A stretch of 64,000 nt of DNA, taken from NCBI RefSeq assembly GCF_023161665.1, contig NZ_JALNTW010000002.1, positions 434,001-498,000 on the forward strand. Reading direction: 5' to 3'. Under the pieces are notes generated by a model. The model was not told the DNA's origin, searched no databases, and was given only the letters and a program-made list of their open reading frames with translations. Each line of letters starts with the position of its first letter. Position 1 is the first letter of the stretch. This document shows, in pieces, positions 45,474 to 52,712 of the stretch. A program made the position numbers and the translations under genes. The DNA is from Shewanella sp. 1CM18E. GTDB taxonomy: Bacteria > Pseudomonadota > Gammaproteobacteria > Enterobacterales > Shewanellaceae.

Positions 45474-46412
45474 CTAAATCACATCCCAATAGCATGAGTC
45501 TTTACTACTTGTGCTACTAAACTTCTCTGCTAAAAAGTCAATCACTACCCTTACTTTTGCTGCAAGGTTATCCGTCTCAAGATAAAGTGCGCAGATCGAT
45601 TGCTGCTCTAGACTCGTCGAAACCTGATAATCGTCCAGCACAGGGACCAACTTACCACTCTTTAGCTCTTCCCCAATCAACCAAGTAGGAAACACGACTA
45701 TCCCGCTTCCACCTACCGCACTTGCGACCAAGGTTTCCGCATTGTTGCTGTAAAGTGATCCAGATACCTCATACGCTTCTATTTTATCCTTACCGACAAA
45801 CCAACGCTGCAATCCATTGGTGCCCTTAAACACAAGACAATTATGTTGTCCGAGTTCTTCTGGTTTACTTGGGATGCTATAAGACTTTAGATAACTAGGG
45901 CTTGCCGCCATGATATAGCGCTGCTTGGCAAAACGTTTCATTCTCAGGGAAGAGTCTTGCGGCACACCAATGCGGATCATTAAGTCAATCGACTCTGCGG
46001 CGGGATCGACAAATGCGTCAGTCTGCTGAATTTCAACCTTGAGAAGTGGATATCGTTCTAATAATTCCGGTAGGTAAGGAGCAATGTGAAGCCGTCCAAA
46101 AGCAACCGGAGCACTGATTTTAACCGTGCCACGAGGCGTATTTGCACGCTGTTCGATATGCTCAACAACACGTTCATACTGATTGATAATATCCGTACAA
46201 TGCTTGTTAAATGCCACACCTTCATCGGTCAGTGAGATAGAACGGGTATGACGATGTAACAGTTTGGTGCCGACTTTATCTTCTAACTGCGCCATTTTTC
46301 GAGACACCGACGATGGCGTCATATCTTGTCGACGTGCCACTTCAGAAAAATTGCCAAACTGTGTGGTCATCAAAAATAGCTTTATTTCCAATAAAGACAC
46401 ATCGTAATTCAC
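45474..46412 (-). CDS. LysR-family transcriptional regulator
   Basis: 312-aa regulator with N-terminal winged helix-turn-helix (FLMTTQFGNFSEVARRQDMT through SRKMAQLEDKVGTKLLHRHTR) followed by a periplasmic-binding-like effector domain (RGTVKISAPVAFGRLHIAPYL). It lies between the divergently oriented VOC gene and a minus-strand operon whose terminator ends just upstream of it. It probably regulates one or both groups. Effector unknown. Confidence 0.92.
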   Translation of the reverse strand: MNYDVSLLEIKLFLMTTQFGNFSEVARRQDMTPSSVSRKMAQLEDKVGTKLLHRHTRSISLTDEGVAFNKHCTDIINQYERVVEHIEQRANTPRGTVKISAPVAFGRLHIAPYLPELLERYPLLKVEIQQTDAFVDPAAESIDLMIRIGVPQDSSLRMKRFAKQRYIMAASPSYLKSYSIPSKPEELGQHNCLVFKGTNGLQRWFVGKDKIEAYEVSGSLYSNNAETLVASAVGGSGIVVFPTWLIGEELKSGKLVPVLDDYQVSTSLEQQSICALYLETDNLAAKVRVVIDFLAEKFSSTSSKDSCYWDVI

Positions 46413-46482
46413 TCACTTTCTCCCTTTTTATTAGCCTTATAGGGCCTGCAAACCTAAGCAAAGATTAAGGCCTAAACACAAA

Positions 46483-46513
46483 TAAAGGCAAGCTAATGCT
46501 TAGCTTGCCTTTA
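46483..46513 (-). terminator. Terminator of the CMD-VOC-DMT-HapK operon
   Basis: TAAAGGCAAGCTAA / TTAGCTTGCCTTTA, a 14-bp perfect stem with a three-base loop and a T-rich tail on the minus strand. Confidence 0.85.
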
Positions 46514-46523
46514 TGTTAACGGG

Positions 46524-46847
46524 TTATGCAGTGAGAATATTTTCAGTTACGATGAAGTGCGCATCCTCAGTGAAAGATTGAAATTGCTCAACAATCTTTT
46601 GCATTGACTCGGTTTGAATATCGCTTAGAAAGGCGTCTACTGAGTCAATCTGAATCACTTCAAAATATTCCCATGGTGACGGTTTATCTTGGCCAACCAT
46701 GCTGATCCCCTTAAACACCTCAAAAGACGAAACGCTACTGAGTTTGTTTACCGTTGGTAGATCGGACTCTTTGGCCCATTGCAGATAAAGGGCTTCGTTA
46801 GTCGTCGATTTTAGATTAAAAAATACAATCAGTGTTTTAGCTGACAT
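46524..46847 (-). CDS. HapK/REDY-like dimeric alpha+beta-barrel protein
   Basis: 107-aa protein with a ferredoxin-like dimeric alpha+beta barrel pattern: a beta strand (KTLIVFFNLK), helix with EALYLQWAKESDLPTVNKL, strands SFEVFKG and WEYFEVIQI, and helix SMQKIVEQFQS. This resembles the REDY-like HapK family, small proteins associated with prodiginine-type and related pathways. Assignment is by pattern, not search. Its ATG overlaps the end of the upstream transporter gene. Confidence 0.6.
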   Translation of the reverse strand: MSAKTLIVFFNLKSTTNEALYLQWAKESDLPTVNKLSSVSSFEVFKGISMVGQDKPSPWEYFEVIQIDSVDAFLSDIQTESMQKIVEQFQSFTEDAHFIVTENILTA

Positions 46848-47352
46848 ATTGCTGATCCTTTGTAAGCTTAGTCATGTTTTCTGTTGTCGCAGGCACTGCT
46901 AACACTTTTTGTGTTTGAGCATTTGCGAGATAAATACAAACCAATGCGCACGCAATACACACCATTGCTGCAATGCGCCAATAATTCAGTTCAATCGGTG
47001 CATTACCGAGCCAACCTTGAGTATCAATCACTAAGCTCATAAGCATCTGACCTAAAATAGTTGCCACCGTGGCAATGGCGACACCGACTTTAGGTACGGC
47101 TGCAACCATCACGATCATATAGATAATGCCAAACAGTGCTCCCGCCAGTTGCCACTTAGGCACAGTTAACAGTGTTGCGTCATAACTCGGTTCAAAGAAA
47201 AAAATCAATAAACCAGTAATGACAGTACCCATGCCAAATGTCAGTAAAGAGCTTTCAATCACCCCCACTTTTTCACCAAGTTGGCCGTTAATCGCCGCTT
47301 GAGCGCTCAGCGCCATGCCTGACGCAATCGCGAGTAAAATAATGAACGTCAT
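46837..47352 (-). CDS. Small DMT-family transporter subunit (YdcZ/DUF606-like)
   Basis: 171-aa inner-membrane protein with five hydrophobic helices. MTFIILLAIASGMALSAQAAINGQLGEKVG and VPKWQLAGALFGIIYM are hallmarks of the half-length DMT family that pairs into transporters. The start at 47352 follows GGGAGG and overlaps the preceding gene stop as TAATG, so the two paralogous transporter genes are coupled, consistent with a heterodimer. Substrate unknown. Confidence 0.85.
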   Translation of the reverse strand: MTFIILLAIASGMALSAQAAINGQLGEKVGVIESSLLTFGMGTVITGLLIFFFEPSYDATLLTVPKWQLAGALFGIIYMIVMVAAVPKVGVAIATVATILGQMLMSLVIDTQGWLGNAPIELNYWRIAAMVCIACALVCIYLANAQTQKVLAVPATTENMTKLTKDQQYVS

Positions 47353-47792
47353 TAGCGCCCTCCCAAGTAAACAAAACAAAGTGCCAGACAAATAAACACC
47401 ACGCCAAGCATACGCAATGGATTAGTGGCTTGTTTTGTCATACCGAACCAGCCAAAGTAGTCAATTGCAAAGCTCTTAAGGATTTGCCCGAGCAAAACGC
47501 AAACCATGGTCATCGCCACTCCCAAAATCGGTGTCGCTAACGTTAGTGTGACCACATAAATAGGCCCCAATAAACCACCGATAAGCTGCCATTTGGGAAT
47601 GCTATTCCAAGCGGTAAACTTTCCTTGCGGCGTAAAATGACGGATCATCCAAAGCAGCGCAGTACCCACACCAAAGATGCTCAAGGTTGCCCATAAGTGA
47701 CCGACTTGTTCGCCTAGAGGGCCTAAAAGACCTGCCTCGAAAGACAGTCCCATGCCCGCCAACACAATTAGAAAAATAAATATAATGTTCAT
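47352..47792 (-). CDS. Small DMT-family transporter subunit (YdcZ/DUF606-like), paralogue
   Basis: 146-aa membrane protein aligned with the downstream gene product over PLGEQVGHLWATLSIFGVGT and IPKWQLIGGLLGPIYVV. It lacks the C-terminal tail of its partner. ATGA overlap with the upstream VOC gene and TAATG overlap downstream mark a single operon. Likely the second half of a heterodimeric exporter. Confidence 0.85.
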   Translation of the reverse strand: MNIIFIFLIVLAGMGLSFEAGLLGPLGEQVGHLWATLSIFGVGTALLWMIRHFTPQGKFTAWNSIPKWQLIGGLLGPIYVVTLTLATPILGVAMTMVCVLLGQILKSFAIDYFGWFGMTKQATNPLRMLGVVFICLALCFVYLGGR

Positions 47793-48304
47793 CGTGGGTC
47801 AAACAGTGTCACAGAAGAGTTTTTTGCGTAAGCTTTACCTTTAGGGTAAGACACAAGCTCTAATTGCATTCCCCAAGGAGCCATAAAGTAAACCCATGAT
47901 TCCCCCTCTGTTGGCCCTTCATTCATGATGGTTGGCTCACCAAGCACTTCAATACCTTGCTCTTTTAGATACGAAACAGCTGCGTCCATATCCTCAACGT
48001 AGAAAGCAAGATGATGACCGCCAACGTCGGCGTTATTTGGTGCAGCCTTATTGCGTTCTATTGTGTCTGCGTATTCAAAGATCTCTAAGTTAATCCCTTT
48101 CGCGCTCATCACTGCAATTTTGGAGATTTCCGCTCGTGGGTGAACATTTAAATGATCTTGCATCCAATCGTCTGTCGAAGCGAATGGCCCAAACTCATAA
48201 GCCAATTCAAACTCAAAGTGCTCGCGAAAGAATGCAATCGCTTGCTCAAGGTTTGGAACCGTGAAGCCAATATGATCTGGTTTCTTTAATCCTGGAATCG
48301 CCAT
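47789..48304 (-). CDS. VOC-family protein
   Basis: 171-aa vicinal-oxygen-chelate protein: DHIGFTVPNLEQAIAFFREHFEFEL at the N terminus, GGHHLAFYVEDMDAAVSYL in the second module, and YFMAPWGMQLELVSYP near the C terminus with the metal-ligand Glu. It is coupled by short overlaps to the genes on both sides. Together with the carboxymuconolactone decarboxylase-like gene it suggests metabolism of a small aromatic or diketone compound. Substrate unknown. Confidence 0.88.
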   Translation of the reverse strand: MAIPGLKKPDHIGFTVPNLEQAIAFFREHFEFELAYEFGPFASTDDWMQDHLNVHPRAEISKIAVMSAKGINLEIFEYADTIERNKAAPNNADVGGHHLAFYVEDMDAAVSYLKEQGIEVLGEPTIMNEGPTEGESWVYFMAPWGMQLELVSYPKGKAYAKNSSVTLFDPR

Positions 48305-48663
48305 TAGAAATCTCCTCGTTGGTGACGGATCTTGTTTAATGCTCCCATAGTGGTCGCGCCCTTATTAAAACCTGTGTATGCCGATGCAAATACAATAAGC
48401 TCTTCTAACTCTGCATAAGTCGCGCCCTGCTTAAGCGCCATATCAACATGTGCCCCAAATGGGTTGCCTTCGCCAGTGACATTTAAAGCCATTTGGTCAA
48501 TCGCAATACTTATTAGAGCTTTAGTTTTCTGGTCAATTAAAGGCAACCCCCATGCTTCACCGGCAACACGCACTGTCATGTCACCCCATACTGGGTTGAT
48601 TGATTTCAGGCCATCTATCAGTGCTTGATCATCTAACACTGCATTTTCATATTTCTTAGTCAT
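48304..48663 (-). CDS. Carboxymuconolactone decarboxylase-family protein
   Basis: 119-aa all-helical protein with the family core LISIAIDQMALNVTGEG, GAHVDMALKQGATYAELEELI and AYTGFNKGATTMGAL. No Cys is present, so it is of the carboxymuconolactone decarboxylase rather than the AhpD redox type. The ATG at 48663 is preferred; a GTG at 48672 would add three residues. First gene of the CMD-VOC-DMT-DMT-HapK operon. Confidence 0.88.
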   Translation of the reverse strand: MTKKYENAVLDDQALIDGLKSINPVWGDMTVRVAGEAWGLPLIDQKTKALISIAIDQMALNVTGEGNPFGAHVDMALKQGATYAELEELIVFASAYTGFNKGATTMGALNKIRHQRGDF

Positions 48664-48862
48664 ACTCGACACTCTCTTTATGGATAAGATTCGCCGTAGC
48701 GATGGCGGGCATTATAGAGAGCGGTGTATTTGGAAAAACCAGCTAAATGGAATAGGACCTATGCAAAATCTGCACAGATGCTGTGGATAGAGGAAAGTTA
48801 ATTCAAGGCGAATAGCAGCAATAACAAAAGATAGGAAAGGAACCACTTATATAGTGAACACG
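48664..48862. other. Intergenic region upstream of the CMD operon
   Basis: About 200 bp with the operon promoter somewhere to the left; no structure identified. It borders the left edge of the cassette island. Confidence 0.35.
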
Positions 48863-49022
48863 AAAACTAAGCTTCAGCTGCTTTGCCCAGACGACAAATG
48901 GTAGTAAAAGCCGTACCACCATTGCCTGTTTGCGGTTTAATGGTGAACGTTATTACATTCTAGAGTCTGGACTTGGTGATAAAGGAGACTAGCAACACAG
49001 CGAGCAATGGTGGAAACCTTGA
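48863..49022 (+). pseudogene. Decayed copy of the 3' end of the gene at 35993-36937
   Basis: This stretch aligns with the last 160 bp of the second secreted paralogue, including a 41-bp identical segment (48928-48968 versus 36840-36880) and the ending GGTGGAAACCTTG. Elsewhere it differs at about one base in five, and a TGG codon of the parent is TAG here (near 48991), so it cannot encode the tail. No start or upstream part of the gene is present. It sits just outside the left inverted repeat of the island. Confidence 0.9.
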
Positions 49023-49054
49023 TAGGCCTCAACACGAGCTCTTGTCGCTTTTTA

Positions 49055-49312
49055 AGCTAAAGCAATCAAACTTCGTTTGATACAGGTCGTGATTATCCAG
49101 CTCACACCTTTATTCAACGTAGTCTGATATTTATAAACAGGAGCTGTAAAGCCCCCACAAAACTCAATATCATTTTTCAGCAGAGGATAACAATCAGCAA
49201 AAGTGGTTCCAATGGCCTGCGGCCAGCGCATGTGCAGACACTTCCGTGACACGCAGCAAGTCCATCCTTGGAAGCTCGGCCATGACGTCCATGTCATGGA
49301 CGGTCACGGCCG
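49055..49312 (-). repeat. Left inverted flank of the cassette island
   Basis: Two blocks match the right flank in inverted orientation: 49197-49312, containing the 21-bp core exact at 49292-49312, and 49055-49109. The minus-strand open frame through this region ends KRSLIA, the same peptide end as the right copy, which shows common origin rather than a functional gene. The core is itself rich in short palindromes. Confidence 0.85.
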
Positions 49313-49515
49313 CATCTACACTTAGTTAGAAAAGTGCAACCTTTGAATTAAGAGTTAGAAGATAGTTCCGAACAGGTTAATGGACAGAAATCAGTTAGAG
49401 TCAAAGCTCTTAAAGTGATAAGTCTCATTAGGGAAAGTAAGGTTGTGTTATGCGCGGTAATAATCGAGCTTGGTTCAGCAGGTGTTAGACCCCAAAAGTT
49501 GGGATGACAGCATCA
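49313..49515. other. Spacer between left flank and 28-aa gene
   Basis: About 200 bp of AT-rich sequence without a supported gene. A GTTAGAC near 49483 resembles a cassette core site, but no partner arm was found. Confidence 0.3.
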
Positions 49516-49602
49516 TTAAAAAAGTAGATATCCTAGACTGAAGCCTGTTACCACAAGTAAGATCACAAATATACACTGATTATCATCTATCCACTTATCC
49601 AT
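49516..49602 (-). CDS. 28-aa predicted membrane peptide
   Basis: A short ORF, MDKWIDDNQ followed by CIFVILLVVTGFSLGYLLF, with one transmembrane-length hydrophobic segment reaching the C terminus. AGGAG is seven bases upstream of the ATG at 49602. It has the same orientation as the cassette genes and lies between the left flank and the first attC site; no clear attC of its own was found. Small membrane peptides of this form can be regulatory subunits or toxins; function unknown. Confidence 0.55.
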   Translation of the reverse strand: MDKWIDDNQCIFVILLVVTGFSLGYLLF

Positions 49603-49813
49603 GTCATATCTCCTAAAACCCTTCATTCTTTGTTATCACAGTTTAGCCATACATCAATGGTGCTTAAAATGCTCTGACTTTTCTACCAGTAAAACTGCTA
49701 GCTTGATAGATATCTATTCTAAGCACGATATGTAAATAGATAGGAATTACTTAGAATCGTTACTCTAAAAATACCTATCAACATTAGCAGAAGTATTGCG
49801 CTCAGATATGTAG
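49603..49813. other. Spacer between 28-aa gene and attC1
   Basis: About 210 bp with no supported gene; probably the promoter region of the 28-aa gene. Confidence 0.3.
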
Positions 49814-49907
49814 TAACGCCTCGCTAACGGGCGCAAAATTGTTGGCTAAAATTAGCGAAGAATGAGCGCAAGCCAACTGTTTTGCGTCCATTTTGAGCGA
49901 CTTGTTA
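49814..49907 (-). other. attC1 integron recombination site
   Basis: Plus-strand TAACGCC (49814-49820) and CTTGTTA (49901-49907) form the two simple sites, and the arms GCAAAATTGTTGGCT and AGCCAACTGTTTTGC pair across a variable centre. It follows the 277-aa cassette gene. The site has the layout of VCR-like attC sites, oriented with the minus-strand genes. Confidence 0.85.
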
Positions 49908-49918
49908 AGTGCCCGTTC

Positions 49919-50752
49919 TTATTCATACCAAGAACTAGTATCGACCTCTAAAGCATTCTCATTTACTGAGATGTTCTCGGGGTTCGTTATACAGGCGTCA
50001 ACGGAGATATAAAATGGGAAGTCATTTGAGATTTCGCAGAAGTCATCACCTTTCCCGTACTCTTGAGTAATATAAATTGTTCCCTCAACCCCTATCGTGA
50101 TTCCGTTTTCTTCCAAGTATTCGATTTCCATTGTTTCTGGAGAAACCTGCTCTACTATCACCCTGTGGGCCAAAATAGATAACTCATCAGGGCACGAGTT
50201 AATTACAGCATCAAATACTTTATCCTGAATGCCGTACTCTAAGTTTTGTGTAACCATGCTTTCCAATGAATCTAGCTCTTCAATGACTTCCTGAGAGCGT
50301 TGAATGATAAACTTCATATCAGTGTAAAACTTTTGAGGGCAAGCTTTGAAGTGCTTAGCAGTGATATGGGTATATTTATTAAAAAAGTTAAACTCTTTCA
50401 AATAGTCTTTAATGCTCTGATTAAGATCTTCAATAGTAAGTTCGTCCAGATAAGCATCAGACAAAAAACCTTGTGCGCAAAACTTGAGCTTCTGCCGTCT
50501 TGTGACATTAAATTTGTCACTTTCTTTTTCGTACCAACAAGCCTTTTCGACCTCTTTATCTGGGGCACGTCTGTTTAATACTTGCAGAACTAACTCTCTC
50601 ATAGAAAAAGCAAAATTATGAAAACGCAAAGGGTTTCCATGAGAGCAGTAATTTCTCAAACTACATAAGAACAACTCTCTTTCGAAATCGGTCTTTAACA
50701 GTTTCTCAAACTCAATTATGAAAGAGTGATTCAGTAACTTTTTTAACTTCAT
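49919..50752 (-). CDS. Cassette gene with HEPN-like RNYCSH motif
   Basis: 277-aa protein of a mobile cassette. Residues 33-38 read R-N-Y-C-S-H, matching the R-x4-6-H motif of HEPN ribonucleases, in the context SLRNYCSHGNPLRFHNFAFSMREL. The C-terminal part after about residue 180 is beta-rich and acidic, and might be a second domain; the arrangement recalls predicted pPIWI-associated nuclease proteins, but I cannot confirm it. No signal peptide. The gene ends ten bases before attC1. A defence or toxin-like RNA-cleaving role is possible but unproven. Confidence 0.6.
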   Translation of the reverse strand: MKLKKLLNHSFIIEFEKLLKTDFERELFLCSLRNYCSHGNPLRFHNFAFSMRELVLQVLNRRAPDKEVEKACWYEKESDKFNVTRRQKLKFCAQGFLSDAYLDELTIEDLNQSIKDYLKEFNFFNKYTHITAKHFKACPQKFYTDMKFIIQRSQEVIEELDSLESMVTQNLEYGIQDKVFDAVINSCPDELSILAHRVIVEQVSPETMEIEYLEENGITIGVEGTIYITQEYGKGDDFCEISNDFPFYISVDACITNPENISVNENALEVDTSSWYE

Positions 50753-50779
50753 AGGTTAGATAAAACACCTTAGGGCATT

Positions 50780-50913
50780 TAACGCCGCAATAAAGGGCGG
50801 CCAATACGTAGGTTGCTTTGTGTTATTTTGGAGCGCAGCGACAACACAAAGCAACCGGAGTGTTGGACGTCCAGCCGGTGTATTTTTACCGGCGATCTTT
50901 CATTGCTTTGTTA
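50780..50913 (-). other. attC2 integron recombination site
   Basis: Begins TAACGCC (50780-50786) and ends CTTTGTTA (50906-50913), overlapping the stop of the 267-aa cassette gene. Its arms TTGCTTTGTGTT / AACACAAAGCAA differ from attC1, attC3 and attC5, so it comes from a different attC family. Confidence 0.85.
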
Positions 50914-51714
50914 GGTGATTTCGAATAACCCCCTCGAGTATAAGCCAATTATTTCTTCAGACTCTTCTTTGGCGAATTCTAAGCACCATATTTCACCAAT
51001 TGTTCTCACCATTTCCGAAACAAATGAAGCCACATATGAAAGAACTAGGCCTGCAAGTGCGTCATGTAATTCTTTGCCGTGAATTCTAGAATGGACTAAG
51101 GCGCTAATCGCCGACGGTGTAGAGTGAGTATTAGTAGATAGAATTTTGTAAATACCATTGAACGTATCTAAATCCAGCCCTCTACATTCGGATATTTCGG
51201 TTTGATTCATATCCGAGCACTTACGGCCTTTTAAAATCTGTCTTTGAACTTCAGGTAAAAGGGATTTAAAATTTCCGTTTTCCTTAATTATACCTTTCAA
51301 CCTATCGCATTTTTCTTGAAGCAAATCCATACCTTGTTCTTCGGCACCTATAAACTTTGCGATCTGCATTGTAGATTTCTCATCATGAAAATCATAAAGA
51401 TAGAGTCGAAAATCAGATACTTCTTTATCAACACTCTCTATACAGTAATACCAATGCAGGTTAGCAGCTTCAATAAGACTTCTAGATATCGAGCAAAAAG
51501 ATGGAAAATCGAATAGTTCTTTTGCATCGGTAAACCTAGAGCAAGGAAGCACTCTTAATAGCGACATGCATTCCGGAACAACTTTGGCCAAATAGTATGT
51601 TGATATTTTCTTCCTTCTGTCTTCTGTTTGAACACCATCAAATTGCTGAGACAAGTCGTATGCAATCTCAGTTATAGAGTCGAAGTCATCTATTAATTCT
51701 TGAAGGTTACTCAT
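50911..51714 (-). CDS. Cassette gene, DUF5677-like protein
   Basis: 267-aa helical protein with no signal peptide. The segment SISRSLIEAANLHWYY (Arg78, Glu82) and the distal STNTHSTPSAIS (His197) resemble DUF5677 family proteins, common in integron cassettes and possibly HEPN-related. The stop codon lies within the end of attC2. A second cassette gene in this array (52710-53405) shares the R-S-x-x-E...H layout. Function unknown. Confidence 0.55.
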   Translation of the reverse strand: MSNLQELIDDFDSITEIAYDLSQQFDGVQTEDRRKKISTYYLAKVVPECMSLLRVLPCSRFTDAKELFDFPSFCSISRSLIEAANLHWYYCIESVDKEVSDFRLYLYDFHDEKSTMQIAKFIGAEEQGMDLLQEKCDRLKGIIKENGNFKSLLPEVQRQILKGRKCSDMNQTEISECRGLDLDTFNGIYKILSTNTHSTPSAISALVHSRIHGKELHDALAGLVLSYVASFVSEMVRTIGEIWCLEFAKEESEEIIGLYSRGLFEIT

Positions 51715-51729
51715 AGTTCAGATGACACC

Positions 51730-51821
51730 TAACGCCCTAATAACAGGCAAAAAATTGTTGGCTAAAATGTTGAGGAACGAAAACAGCCAACTGTTTTTTG
51801 TCCTTATTTATTAGCTTGTTA
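51730..51821 (-). other. attC3 integron recombination site
   Basis: TAACGCC (51730-51736) and CTTGTTA (ending 51821) bound a site with arms AAAAATTGTTGGCT / AGCCAACTGTTTTT. The right end overlaps the 106-aa gene's stop codon. Confidence 0.88.
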
Positions 51822-52139
51822 AGTGGCAAATTCTTCATTGGGTGATTCTAGTAACTCAACTTCATCTAGTTCACACATACCGTTGCCACCATCTAAATAG
51901 CGCAAGCCAAGATATACTAATTCACCTGCTTGCTCAGCTTGTATGGCAACAGCAGGTATTCTTTCATTTGTTTCTTCGTCAATTTGTATTACGCAGGTAG
52001 GAAGTACAGCATCGCATGCCACACTTTCATCTGGGATGTAAAAAACTGCAATTCCGCTTTCTACGTCCTGCTCAGTTGCTACCCTTCCTGAAATATAAGG
52101 AAGACTTTCCCACTCTTCAGCTTTGAACGATTCCCACAT
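51819..52139 (-). CDS. Small acidic cassette protein
   Basis: 106-aa acidic soluble protein from the ATG at 52139 (MWESFKAEEWESL), with AGGAG upstream; a longer reading from a GTG at 52208 would run through attC4 and is rejected. Cys-containing segments VACDAVLPTCVIQ and GMCELDEVELLE suggest a possible disulphide or metal site. No recognised domain. Its stop is inside attC3. Confidence 0.6.
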   Translation of the reverse strand: MWESFKAEEWESLPYISGRVATEQDVESGIAVFYIPDESVACDAVLPTCVIQIDEETNERIPAVAIQAEQAGELVYLGLRYLDGGNGMCELDEVELLESPNEEFAT

Positions 52140-52156
52140 GCTGGCTCCTTGCCATT

Positions 52157-52268
52157 TAACGCTTGTAGCACGGGACGGAACTGGCTGGCGATTTTTTGTG
52201 CTCTGCACAAAAAGTGACAGCCAGTGGAGTTCCAGCCAGCGAAGCTGGCGACGTGGCTACACTTGTTA
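52157..52268 (-). other. attC4 integron recombination site
   Basis: TAACGCT (52157-52163) and CTTGTTA (52262-52268) bound arms AACTGGCTGGCG / CGCCAGCTTCGCTGG-type complementary repeats. It is of a different lineage from attC1, attC3 and attC5 and follows the lipoprotein cassette gene. Confidence 0.8.
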
Positions 52269-52274
52269 GGAGTT

Positions 52275-52604
52275 TCAATGCGAGAGACATAAATTTTTCT
52301 CCACCACACCATTCGTGATTATTTTTTCCATACAACTCTCGCCGGTTTTGTAGACTTCACATGTTCCCGTTGAAGGTTCGCCAATAGCAATGGTCGTATC
52401 GTTGGCGAAACAGCGACCTTCACACTGAGTAGAGTCGCTACACCCCTTGCCAGCATCGGCATAGCTAATTTTACAGCCTTTTGCACCAGGATATACGTAA
52501 CCCCATTCGCCGCCAGACAGTGAGCACGCCACTCGATTGCTTGATGCTGAGCACCCTGCAATTACAAGCGTCGTAATAGTGAGTAGCAACTTACGATTCC
52601 GCAT
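52275..52604 (-). CDS. Cysteine-rich cassette lipoprotein
   Basis: 109-aa predicted lipoprotein from the ATG at 52604: MRNRKLLLTITTLVIAGC with lipobox Cys18. The mature part has eight further Cys (ACSL, GCKI, GCSD, QCEG, RCFA, TCEV, SCME, LCLS) and many Gly, suggesting a compact disulphide-bonded surface domain. A start upstream at 52628 would lie in attC5 and is not used. Envelope-facing cassette gene; function unknown. Confidence 0.65.
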   Translation of the reverse strand: MRNRKLLLTITTLVIAGCSASSNRVACSLSGGEWGYVYPGAKGCKISYADAGKGCSDSTQCEGRCFANDTTIAIGEPSTGTCEVYKTGESCMEKIITNGVVEKNLCLSH

Positions 52605-52618
52605 CCCTGTAGAACTCC

Positions 52619-52712
52619 TAACGCCCACTTAAGCGGACAAAAATTGTTGGCTATAATGTGGAGCGAAGCGGAACGTAGCCAACTGTTTTTGTTCCGTTTA
52701 AAGTGCTTGTTA
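52619..52712 (-). other. attC5 integron recombination site
   Basis: TAACGCC (52619-52625) and CTTGTTA (52706-52712) with arms GACAAAAATTGTTGGCT / AGCCAACTGTTTTTGTTC. The terminal TTA is the stop codon of the 231-aa cassette gene. Confidence 0.88.

Noticed and set aside
49052..49297. 81-aa open frame in the left flank of the island
   Set aside because: Made from the inverted repeat; the same peptide end KRSLIA occurs in the right copy, and the rest differs, so it is repeat-derived.
49483..49490. Sixth attC site next to the 28-aa gene
   Set aside because: Only a GTTAGAC core resemblance; no matching TAAC-type end or pairing arms found to its left.
52140..52208. GTG-initiated extension of the 106-aa cassette gene
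   Set aside because: It would translate attC4; the ATG at 52139 has a clear AGGAG site.
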